From: Pseudobutyrivibrio sp. ACV-2
Lineage (GTDB): Bacteria; Bacillota; Clostridia; Lachnospirales; Lachnospiraceae
DNA: 64,000 bases
NCBI RefSeq assembly: GCF_900107545.1
Contig: NZ_FNQZ01000002.1
Coordinates: 248,001 to 312,000, forward strand
Direction: 5' to 3'
Each line of letters opens with the position of its first letter. Position 1 is the first letter of the stretch. Below are positions 1-8,990 of the stretch, piece after piece. The notes under the pieces were generated by a model. That model saw only the letters and a program-made list of their open reading frames with translations, did not search any database and was not told the DNA's origin. The position numbers and the translations under genes were made by a program.

Positions 1-2660
1 GCATCGGCCACACCAGGCTGCTGCAATAGCACAGTTTCGATTTCCTTAAGCTCAATTCTAAAGCCTCTGATTTTAACCTGCTGATCTGCTCTGCCTAAAT
101 ACTCTATTTCACCATTTTCAAGCCATCTGCCTAAGTCGCCTGAGCGGTAAATCCTAGTGCCTAAAAGCTTTGACTCTACAAATCTTTCAGCGGTAAGCTC
201 TGGCAGATTTACATAGCCTCTGGCAAGTCCCTCGCCTGCAACGCATATCTCGCCCACGATACCGATGCCACACAAGTTGTCACCGTTCATGATGTAGGTG
301 TCTAAGGTAGGGAGTGGTTTTCCGATGTTGCTAAGCTCACTTGCAGCATCAGCCTCCAGGATTTCCTTGTAGGTTGTATGGACAGTTGTTTCTGTAATTC
401 CATACATATTTATGATTCGTAAATACGGATTATTATTTTTGAATTCTATGGTTTTTGTAGGTTTTAAAGCCTCCCCACCTGTCACCAAATATCTAAGTGC
501 TGGAAGCGGATTTTCTACAAACTGAATCAGGTTATATAGGGATGAAGGAACCTGATTTAGCACTGTAACCTTTTCTTCTTCAAGAAGTTTTGCAAAGCTT
601 TTTGGAGCCTTTGCAACCGACTTTGGAACCAGTATCAGCTTTCCACCATAGAGCAAAGCTCCATATATTTCCCACACTGAAAAATCAAAGCAGGCTGAGT
701 GGAACATGGTCCATACATCATTTTCACTGAAATCAAACTGGAACCTATCGTTAAAGAGGAGTCTTACCACATTTCTGTGAGGTATCAAAACGCCCTTTGG
801 ATTGCCGGTTGTTCCGGATGTGAAAATGACATAGGCGGCATCTGTCGGTGCACTTTTTAAAGCCTTGATATTCTGGATTTCTGCGTCAGATGCATTTGTT
901 TCTTCACATACATTTACAGGTGTTACACCTTCTAGTTTTGTTGTATCAAACTTGTCATTTACAAGAACGAGAGTTGCCCCTGCTTTTTCAATCATGTAGT
1001 TGATTCTGTCTATTGGATAATCAGGATCCATAGGGATGTATGCTCCACCAGCCTTTAGGATGGCAAGCATTCCAACTATCAGTTCAATAGATTTTTCTAT
1101 GCAAAGTCCCACCAGACTATCTGCCTTTACACCAAGCTTTTTAAGCTTTACTGCAAGCAAATCTGATTTCGTATCAAGGTCTTTGTAGGTGATAGCTTCC
1201 TCACCGATTTGAACTGCAATTCTGTCAGGATACTCTTCTACTACTTCCCTAAAAATATCTTGGATAGCTTTATCTGTAGGGTATCCACATTCATGATTTA
1301 CAGACCACTTTAAGAGCTTTTCCTTTTCCTCTGAGAAGCAGATGTTAATATCCTTACATGAAATATCTGGATTAGCGATGACCTGCTCCATAATCAAAAG
1401 GAAACGTTCCTTGATGGCTTTCACATTTTCAGCTGTGAAAACCTGGCTGTTGTACATGAACTTAAGCTCTAATGCATCTGCTCCTGGTATAACTACCACA
1501 TTTAAGTCATAGTTTGTCTGCTCGTTTCCAGCTACTCCAAGGATTTTAAAGCCACGATTTTTCACCGCCTCTTCACTGTTGATTGACTCATCATATGGGT
1601 AGTTTTCAAACACCATGATGTGGTTTATAAGGTTGTTTTTTAGCTCGGTACCTGATTGGATTTCTACCAATGATGAATACTCATACTGCTGCAGCTTTCC
1701 ATAATTTTCCTGCATTCTGATTGCAAGAGACTTAAAGCTATCAGCCTCATTTGTATTTACCCTGATTGGGATGGTGTTTATGGTAAGTCCCACCATATTT
1801 TCAATTCCATCCACCGGCACATTTCTACCGCTTGAAACATAGCCAAAAACTACATCATCAGTGTAATTTGATTTTTGAAGCATCAATCCCCAGATGGTTT
1901 CAAACAAGAGGTTGACTGTGACTCCAAGTGTTTTGGCAAGGTTGTTAATGCCTTCGCCCAAGCTTCCATCAATAAACACGGACAGTTCGCTTGGACTATA
2001 GTTAAAGCTTCCAGTGCTTAAATCCTTTCCTTCCACAGTAAGGATATTTTTGTAATCTGCTAAATAATCCTTCCAGAACTCAATATCCTTTTTGTCCTTG
2101 CTCTTAAGCCAGTTTACATAGGTAGAAAACTCATTTCTTATATAGGTCTGCACCTTCCTACCACAGCAAATATCTGTGTAGATATTAATGAAATCCGAAA
2201 GGAGAATTCCTGTGCTCCAGCCATCCAAAATGATGTGATGCAAGGTCCAAAGAAGCTCGTATTTTCTATCGCCTGTTTTAACTACTGCAAATCTAAACAG
2301 CGGATCTCTTGCTAAATCAAATCCTTTTTTTCTTGTGCTGCTTAAGTAGTCCTCTAAGAATTGCTCCTGTTCCTCTGTAGATTTCTGAGAGATATCTATA
2401 TATTCCGGAAGAATTTTTCTATTTTTAAGTACTGCCTGTACAGGCTCCTTTACGCCTACTGTGACAAAAAATGTTCTTAGAACCTCGTAGCGGTCTACGA
2501 GATAGGCGAGTGCCTCATCTATTGCATTTTTATTTATCTCACCTTCCAATGGGATGCGCTTTTGCACTATGTACATGCTGTCCCCATATAGTTTTGTGAA
2601 TGCAAGCATTCCCCCCTGAAGGGGGGTCAGTGGATATATTTTTTCTACCTTTGCTTCCAT
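1..2660 (-). CDS. Non-ribosomal peptide synthetase, C-A-..., C-terminus cut by window edge
   Basis: This open frame has no stop in the window and runs off the left edge, so only the first ~886 residues are visible. It starts at an ATG preceded by AGGAGG, 16 bases after the stop of the upstream NRPS gene. Residues ~8-440 are a condensation domain (PLTPLQGGML; HHIILDG with His141-His142). The N-terminal motif is of the kind seen in DCL domains, which fits an upstream partner ending in an epimerase. Residues ~465 onward are an adenylation domain with FTSGTTGNPKG, NMYGITETT, YRSGDLGRW and GRADQQVKIRGFRIEL. Aligning by eye to GrsA gives the specificity residues D-F-W-N-V-G-M-V-H, a threonine code. 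The carrier domain, later modules and any thioesterase must lie to the left. Predicted job: condense Thr onto the D-Thr-ending chain. Confidence 0.93.
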   Translation of the reverse strand, partial: MEAKVEKIYPLTPLQGGMLAFTKLYGDSMYIVQKRIPLEGEINKNAIDEALAYLVDRYEVLRTFFVTVGVKEPVQAVLKNRKILPEYIDISQKSTEEQEQFLEDYLSSTRKKGFDLARDPLFRFAVVKTGDRKYELLWTLHHIILDGWSTGILLSDFINIYTDICCGRKVQTYIRNEFSTYVNWLKSKDKKDIEFWKDYLADYKNILTVEGKDLSTGSFNYSPSELSVFIDGSLGEGINNLAKTLGVTVNLLFETIWGLMLQKSNYTDDVVFGYVSSGRNVPVDGIENMVGLTINTIPIRVNTNEADSFKSLAIRMQENYGKLQQYEYSSLVEIQSGTELKNNLINHIMVFENYPYDESINSEEAVKNRGFKILGVAGNEQTNYDLNVVVIPGADALELKFMYNSQVFTAENVKAIKERFLLIMEQVIANPDISCKDINICFSEEKEKLLKWSVNHECGYPTDKAIQDIFREVVEEYPDRIAVQIGEEAITYKDLDTKSDLLAVKLKKLGVKADSLVGLCIEKSIELIVGMLAILKAGGAYIPMDPDYPIDRINYMIEKAGATLVLVNDKFDTTKLEGVTPVNVCEETNASDAEIQNIKALKSAPTDAAYVIFTSGTTGNPKGVLIPHRNVVRLLFNDRFQFDFSENDVWTMFHSACFDFSVWEIYGALLYGGKLILVPKSVAKAPKSFAKLLEEEKVTVLNQVPSSLYNLIQFVENPLPALRYLVTGGEALKPTKTIEFKNNNPYLRIINMYGITETTVHTTYKEILEADAASELSNIGKPLPTLDTYIMNGDNLCGIGIVGEICVAGEGLARGYVNLPELTAERFVESKLLGTRIYRSGDLGRWLENGEIEYLGRADQQVKIRGFRIELKEIETVLLQQPGVAD

Positions 2661-2676
2661 TGATGCCTCCTGTTTA

Positions 2677-5600
2677 CTAGCCGATAGAATCTGCTGCTTC
2701 TAGGATAAATGCAAGTTCATCCATAGATATTTCATTTGAGCCGAAATCGTCTGGTGTGTATTCAACTGATTTTTTGCCCAGACAATGTGAGCCAAGCTGA
2801 AGGAGACTATCACTTATGTGCTGCAACAGAGTCTCGATTTGCTCCTTGCTAAAATGTAGCTTGTTGTAATTGACTTCAAACACTAAACGGCCATTTTCAA
2901 TAAATGAAACAATATCTAAAATGTAAGGGCGAGTAACCTCATCCCCGATTAGATTGCCATAATGCATATCTACCATTTCAAAATCGCCACCTAATTGAGT
3001 GTTATTAATGTCTCCAAAGAAGCTAAATCCAATCTCTGTATTTACATCCAAAGTGCCCTTGTATGGGCTCTCCTTCATATAGTTTAAAATTCCGTATCCA
3101 ATTCCATGACTTGGAATTCTTCTAAGCATTTCCTTTGTGAATTTAATAAGCATTCCTTCATCTGCATAATCACTGTCTACAAGCACTGGGTAAAGTGAGG
3201 TGAACCAGCCAACAGTTCTTGTTACATCAAGATTTTTTCCTGCCTCTGCTTCTCTTCCATGACTTTCCAAATTGATGAAGTATTTGCTATCTCCACTCCA
3301 TACACTCAGCGCCCTTGCCAAGGCACTGAGTAATATATCCTGAGTCTCGGTGTTGTAGGCCACGTTGACCTCAGTTGTAATCAAGGATGTATCTGTAGGG
3401 TTGATTGTAATGGATTGTTTTTCGTTGTTTTTGTAGGTGTTATCTACATCCCTGTTTACGTTTAGTTTTGCTGATGGACTTTGTACCAAATCGCTCCAGT
3501 ATTTAATCTCATCTTCAATTCTTTCTTTATTCCAATAATCTTTTAGAGCTTCTACCCATGCTTTGACAGAATCAGTCTTAAGTGGAATGCTGTTTTCCTC
3601 ATTATCTTTGAGCTGATAATATGAATGAATCAAATCATCCAGTATTATCTGCCATGAGATACTGTCAATCACCAGATGATGTGCACAGATAAAGATGAAG
3701 CAGTCATCATCATCTCTAAACATTACCGACTTAAATAGCGGACCATTTTCTACATCAAACGTCTCTTGAAGCTGATTAGCTTTTGCAAGCATAAATGCAC
3801 TATCACAGCAACCAGCAGTTTCACACAATTCAAACTCAAATAAGGATCCTCCTATTCCATTTATTTCAGCGGTCAGCCCCTTTGGATTGAAGACTGTTCT
3901 TAAAGCGTCATGGTGTAGCACAACCTTTTGAAGCGCCCCTTCGAAATAGTCCTCATCTATGTCTGCATTTGCAGCTAAAAGCACCGCCTGATTCCAATGG
4001 TTATAATTTTCTGGATTATTATTCAAAAACCAGTTTTGGATTGGAAGAAGTGTAACCTCTCCGGTGATGATTCCCTGTTCTGCCACCTGGGTCATTTCCT
4101 CAACATAAGGCGCCAATTCTCTGATGGTCTGGTAATGGAAAATCAAATCCACCTTTGTGGTAAGGCCTGATTTTTTTAGCTCTGACACAACCTGAAGTGC
4201 CTTTATGGAATCTCCACCAAGTAAGAAGAAATTGTCAATTACACTAACTTTTTCAAGGCCAAGCACATTAATCCAAGCCTGGACAAGTGCCTCTTCCATT
4301 TCATTTTCTGGAAGTGCATTTTCAGCACCTTCATTTTCAATAGTTATATCTGGAAGAGCTCGTTTGTCTGCCTTTCCATTTGTTGTAAGCTTTATTTCAT
4401 CAACTCTCACAAAGAATTGTGGAACCATGTATTCAGGTAAGCGCTTCAGCAGATATTCTCTAAGCTTGGCATTTTCCTGCTCATCCTTTGCCACATAGTA
4501 TGCAACCAGATATTCATCTCCATTTTTTTCTCTGACTGCTGCAATAACATCAGTGATTCCTGCATACTCTCGCAATTTGCTTTCGATTTCGCCAAGCTCG
4601 ATTCTAAAGCCTCGCAGCTGCACCTGTTCGTCTATTCTTCCCAAATATTCAAGCTCACCGTTTGGCAGCCATTTAGCTAAATCTCCGGAGCGATATATTC
4701 TCTCTCCCGGATTTACAGGATTGTTTACAAATTTTTCTTCTGTAAGCTTACTGTTATTCAAATAGCCTTTTGCTAAGCCTAGGCCTGCCACGCAAAGCTC
4801 TCCAGGAATACCAATGCCACAAAGCTCATCACCGTTTAAGATATAAGTCTTTAGGGTTGGAATTGGTCTTCCGATGTTGCTCGTATCTTTTTTAAGGTCA
4901 GCTGGTTTCAGCTCCTTGTAGGTAACATGTACTGTAGTTTCTGTAATTCCGTACATGTTTATTACCCTTACGTCCTTGTGGTTTTCACACCATTTTGCGA
5001 TTTTGGTAGGCACCAGCTTTTCTCCACCAAATATCAGGTATCTAAGATTTGTCTTTTTGCCTGAGTCTACCTTGATGTAGTTGTAAAATGCTGATGGCAC
5101 CTGGTTGAACACTGTCACCTTTTCCTCGGCAATAATGTTTGAAACTGCATAAGTGTCACGAACCACATCTTTGTCTAAAAGTACCAGACGACCACCGTTT
5201 AACAGTGCTCCGTACATCTCCCATACTGAGAAGTCAAAGCAGAATTCATGGAACATCATCCACACATCGTTATGGTTAAAGTCATATAAATTCCTGTCGT
5301 TGAAAAGAAGTCTCACCAGGTTGTAGTGGGAAATCACTACTCCCTTTGGATTGCCTGTTGTACCTGATGTGAATATCACATACAGGTTGTCATTTATAGT
5401 GTTTTCTTTCTTTAAGTTTTCACCTGTTCCTACGTAATTACGTACATCTGAAAGGTCAATAATTTCAACATTTCTTAAGCTGTCATCAAGTGGTAAGGCA
5501 ATGCCTGCATCCGTTCTAACTATCACATCTGCATCAACCTGTTTTAGCATGTATCTGATACGCTCTGCAGGGTAATCAGGATTGATAGGTACATATGCTC

Positions 5601-8600
5601 CACCGGCTTTGATTATGGCAAGAATTCCGATAATCATTTCAAAGGATCTTCTAGCCACCAGCGGCACATAGGTGTCTAGCCCTACTCCGTATTCACGAAG
5701 CTGTCTAGCCAAAAGATTGGCCTTGGTGTTCAGCTCCTTGTAGGTCATATGCTTATCGCCAAAGGTCAGGGCTGTGTTAAGTGGATATTTACTAACTACC
5801 TCTTCAAACAGCTCTACTACTGTCTTTTGTGGATAGCCTATTTCAGAGATTTCCTGATTCGTAAATACGATATTCTTATCTGACTCTGACAAAAGGTTTA
5901 TGTCTTTGATGCTGCTTCCCATGTTTGTAATCTGAGTCAAAATCAACTCATAATACTTCATAAATCTTTCCATGGTTTCATGGGCAAATAGATCTGTGCA
6001 ATATTCAATCTGCATTGAAACCTTGCGGTTTCTGTTTATCACTGCAAGCTCAAAATCAAATTTTGCTGTTACGTCTTTAAGAGCATAATTTTCAAATTCT
6101 ATCCCCTCTATTTCAACGCCTGAAACATCGTAATCGTGGTAGCCAAACACTGTATCAAAAAGAGGATTTCTGCTGGTATCTCTCACCAAATCAAGCTTTT
6201 CGATTAAATCATCAAGCTGATACTCTGAGTTCTCTAAAGCATCGGTCAGATAGCTTTGCACATCCCTGATGAAAAATGCTATGTTGTTATCAGACTCCAC
6301 CTTATTTTTTAATGGCAGGGTATTTACAAACATGCCTATCATGTTTTGAAGCTCGTAGTGATTTCTTCCCTGCACCGGAGTGCCCACTACAAACTCATCC
6401 TGGCCTGTATATTTGTGAAGCAGCACCAGATAAGCGCTGTAGTAAACTGCAAACTCTGAAACATTTATGTTTCTTGCAAATTCTGAAATCTTATCCATCA
6501 CCTTGGTATCAAGAATGGCTTCAACCTTGGCGCCATTATAGGTTTTGATAAGAGGTCTTGGATAATCTGCTGGAAAATCAAGAACTGGAATTTCATCCTT
6601 AAACTGCTCTAACCAGAATTTCTCCTGCTCTCCCTGGTTTTCCTCACTTAATCTGTCGTGCTGCCATGCTGCAAAATCTCTGTACTGAAGCTTAAGTGGC
6701 TCAAGCTCCTTGCCACCGCAAATCTGCATCAGCTCTCTAACAAATATTCCAAGTGATGTACCATCTGAAATAATGTGGTGCATGTCAAACATCAGATAGA
6801 AAACATTGCTGTTTTCTTCTACTACAGCTGCTCTGATAAGTGGTCCGTTTTGCAGGTCAAATGGCTTTACAAATTCTTTTATAACTGTGTCGATGCTTCT
6901 TCCTGAAAGCTTTTCATAGGAAACAGCGACTTCCATTGTTTCATGGACTCTCTCAATAATTTCGTCATCTACTACTTCAAAGGTTGTACGCAAGCTCTCA
7001 TGGCGATTTACGATTTTTTCCATTGAAGCCTTTAACACATTGACATCAAAATTGCCTGTGATTTTCACAACATTTGGAAGATTGTAAATGGTGTTTCGCC
7101 CCATCATCTCATTTAAAAGATACATTCGCTTTTGTGCGTTGGTTACAGGATAGCTTTCTGCATCTTCAATATGGCTGATGGTGTCAGCATCATTTTCGTT
7201 TCCACTATTATCATCAATAAATGCGGCAATGCCTTTTATTGAACCATTTTCAAAAATCATTCCAAGTGGAAGCTCTACCCCAAACTGCCTTTGAACCTCA
7301 CCAATAAGAGCCATAGAGTTAAGAGAGTTTCCACCTAGCTCAAAGAAGGACTGGTTCACATCCACCTGAGTCTGATTTAACAGAGTGCAGTAGATTTCAT
7401 GAATGACTTCTTCGGTTTTAGTTTCTGGCAGTGCAACCTCTTCAGCAACTTCCACCTTGTACTGCTCAAGTACCTTATAATCAAGCTTGTTGTTTGGTGT
7501 CATTGGAAGCTTTTCAAGTGTAATGAGCTTGTTTGGAATCATGTACTCTGGAAGCTCTGCTGCAAGAGTCTCATGGATTTCCTTTTCCCAGTTATCTTCT
7601 GTTTCACTTTCTTCTGTTACGATAAATGCCTTTAATAGCTTTGCTGTATCATCGTTCTCAAATACTACTGCTGCATCCTTAATGCTTTCTATTTTTAATA
7701 ACGCATTTTCGATTGCAGTAAGCTCTACTCTAAATCCTCTGATTTTTACCTGACGATCTGCTCTGCCAACAAATTCAATATTTCCATCAGCGAGTGTTCT
7801 TCCCAAATCTCCTGTTTTATAAATCAGGTCGTCCTCGCTATTGTTGAATGGATTTACGATGAATTTTTCCTGGTTCAGCTCATCATCTCTAAAGTAGCCT
7901 AATGTACGGTAAGGAGTTCTGATATGAATCATTCCTACAGCACCAACAGGGCATGGCTTTAAATTATCATTTAAGATAATTGCCTGTGCACCAGCTATAG
8001 GCTTTCCTACTGGAATTGCATTTTTTTCTATGTCTGTAGGAGAAATTCTATAAAAAAGCTTTGCAAGAGTAGTCTCTGTAGGTCCGTAAACATTTACCAG
8101 CTGAATTCTGTCGCCAAATACTTCGTACCAATCTCTAAGGGAATTTGGAACTATTTTTTCACCGGCAAGTAACACGTTTTTGAGACTACTGAAGGAATCC
8201 TTTAGGATGTTATCTGGCTTGATGCTTGCAAACAATGATGGTGTGCAGTGCATCAGCTCAATTGCCTCATCATTTAACCAGCCTATAAAGCTTTCCCTTG
8301 AGATGATGGTTTTCTTGTCATCAGGGATGCATAAAACGCCGCCTGCAAAAAGAGGTACAAGCACATCTCTCAAATATGGATCGTGGCAAATTGGAGTAAG
8401 CTGACTCACACGAGTTTTTTCTTCAATGGCAAACTCATTTATTTCCCATTCAATAAACTGAGCCAGGCTACGGTTCATACCAAGGATTGGCTTTGGTTTG
8501 CCTGTGGTTCCTGACGTGAAGTACAGATAAGCTCCGTCAGTAGGTAAAAGTTCAGGCTCCTCATAGTCAGTTGTTGCATCGAAAAACTCCTGATAGTCGA

Positions 8601-8976
8601 TTCCGGAAATGGTCTCTACAGAGTTTAAAAGTTCATCTCCAATAGCACGATCATCTCTGATTAAATATGAGGCTCCACAGCTTTCAATCATTTCGTATAT
8701 ACGTTTTAAAGGATATTCCTGATCGAATGGAACAAATATTGCACCTATTTTCCAGATACCTATCATGGCTACAATAGCCTGATATTTATCCTCTAAAAGG
8801 GTTCCAACCAAATCTCCCTTTTCAACGCCTATGGCCTGTAATTTATTTGCCACCTTTGACGAATCATTATTCAGTTGTTTATAGGTATAGGAAGTTTTTT
8901 TGTATCTCACCGCCTCGCTTTCACCAAATAATTTGAAGGCCTGTGCCAAATAATCCTGAACTAATTCATACTTCAT
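2677..8976 (-). CDS. Non-ribosomal peptide synthetase, A-T-C-A-T-E (2099 aa)
   Basis: Two-module NRPS protein. Domains: A1 ~10-505 (YFTSGTTGKPK, VYGPTETT, Lys497); carrier T1 ~515-590 (LGGNSL, Ser551); C ~610-1040 (HHIISDG, His733-His734); A2 ~1050-1545 (IFTSGTTGNPKG, Lys1535); T2 ~1555-1625 (LGGDSI, Ser1590); epimerization domain ~1640-2070 (PIQNWF, HHLVIDSISW, SHGRE, RTVGWFT, PSHGIGYG). A2 residues read by eye are D-F-W-N-I-G-M-V-H, the classic Thr code, so with the E domain this module should present D-Thr or D-allo-Thr. A1 is divergent (residues D-P-R-H-L-A-V-L-A) and I cannot assign its substrate. There is no C domain before A1. The missing C is at the end of the 10865-15409 protein, so this module is split in trans. 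The start follows GGAGAGGGAAAGTA. The ~30 residues after E may be a docking tail. Confidence 0.95.
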   Translation of the reverse strand: MKYELVQDYLAQAFKLFGESEAVRYKKTSYTYKQLNNDSSKVANKLQAIGVEKGDLVGTLLEDKYQAIVAMIGIWKIGAIFVPFDQEYPLKRIYEMIESCGASYLIRDDRAIGDELLNSVETISGIDYQEFFDATTDYEEPELLPTDGAYLYFTSGTTGKPKPILGMNRSLAQFIEWEINEFAIEEKTRVSQLTPICHDPYLRDVLVPLFAGGVLCIPDDKKTIISRESFIGWLNDEAIELMHCTPSLFASIKPDNILKDSFSSLKNVLLAGEKIVPNSLRDWYEVFGDRIQLVNVYGPTETTLAKLFYRISPTDIEKNAIPVGKPIAGAQAIILNDNLKPCPVGAVGMIHIRTPYRTLGYFRDDELNQEKFIVNPFNNSEDDLIYKTGDLGRTLADGNIEFVGRADRQVKIRGFRVELTAIENALLKIESIKDAAVVFENDDTAKLLKAFIVTEESETEDNWEKEIHETLAAELPEYMIPNKLITLEKLPMTPNNKLDYKVLEQYKVEVAEEVALPETKTEEVIHEIYCTLLNQTQVDVNQSFFELGGNSLNSMALIGEVQRQFGVELPLGMIFENGSIKGIAAFIDDNSGNENDADTISHIEDAESYPVTNAQKRMYLLNEMMGRNTIYNLPNVVKITGNFDVNVLKASMEKIVNRHESLRTTFEVVDDEIIERVHETMEVAVSYEKLSGRSIDTVIKEFVKPFDLQNGPLIRAAVVEENSNVFYLMFDMHHIISDGTSLGIFVRELMQICGGKELEPLKLQYRDFAAWQHDRLSEENQGEQEKFWLEQFKDEIPVLDFPADYPRPLIKTYNGAKVEAILDTKVMDKISEFARNINVSEFAVYYSAYLVLLHKYTGQDEFVVGTPVQGRNHYELQNMIGMFVNTLPLKNKVESDNNIAFFIRDVQSYLTDALENSEYQLDDLIEKLDLVRDTSRNPLFDTVFGYHDYDVSGVEIEGIEFENYALKDVTAKFDFELAVINRNRKVSMQIEYCTDLFAHETMERFMKYYELILTQITNMGSSIKDINLLSESDKNIVFTNQEISEIGYPQKTVVELFEEVVSKYPLNTALTFGDKHMTYKELNTKANLLARQLREYGVGLDTYVPLVARRSFEMIIGILAIIKAGGAYVPINPDYPAERIRYMLKQVDADVIVRTDAGIALPLDDSLRNVEIIDLSDVRNYVGTGENLKKENTINDNLYVIFTSGTTGNPKGVVISHYNLVRLLFNDRNLYDFNHNDVWMMFHEFCFDFSVWEMYGALLNGGRLVLLDKDVVRDTYAVSNIIAEEKVTVFNQVPSAFYNYIKVDSGKKTNLRYLIFGGEKLVPTKIAKWCENHKDVRVINMYGITETTVHVTYKELKPADLKKDTSNIGRPIPTLKTYILNGDELCGIGIPGELCVAGLGLAKGYLNNSKLTEEKFVNNPVNPGERIYRSGDLAKWLPNGELEYLGRIDEQVQLRGFRIELGEIESKLREYAGITDVIAAVREKNGDEYLVAYYVAKDEQENAKLREYLLKRLPEYMVPQFFVRVDEIKLTTNGKADKRALPDITIENEGAENALPENEMEEALVQAWINVLGLEKVSVIDNFFLLGGDSIKALQVVSELKKSGLTTKVDLIFHYQTIRELAPYVEEMTQVAEQGIITGEVTLLPIQNWFLNNNPENYNHWNQAVLLAANADIDEDYFEGALQKVVLHHDALRTVFNPKGLTAEINGIGGSLFEFELCETAGCCDSAFMLAKANQLQETFDVENGPLFKSVMFRDDDDCFIFICAHHLVIDSISWQIILDDLIHSYYQLKDNEENSIPLKTDSVKAWVEALKDYWNKERIEDEIKYWSDLVQSPSAKLNVNRDVDNTYKNNEKQSITINPTDTSLITTEVNVAYNTETQDILLSALARALSVWSGDSKYFINLESHGREAEAGKNLDVTRTVGWFTSLYPVLVDSDYADEGMLIKFTKEMLRRIPSHGIGYGILNYMKESPYKGTLDVNTEIGFSFFGDINNTQLGGDFEMVDMHYGNLIGDEVTRPYILDIVSFIENGRLVFEVNYNKLHFSKEQIETLLQHISDSLLQLGSHCLGKKSVEYTPDDFGSNEISMDELAFILEAADSIG

Positions 8977-8990
8977 TACTTTCCCTCTCC

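Noticed and set aside
4205-4498. Open frames opposite the NRPS, PKS, rpoB/rpoC and ribosomal genes
   Set aside because: These are Ser/Leu-rich shadows caused by codon bias of the real genes on the other strand.
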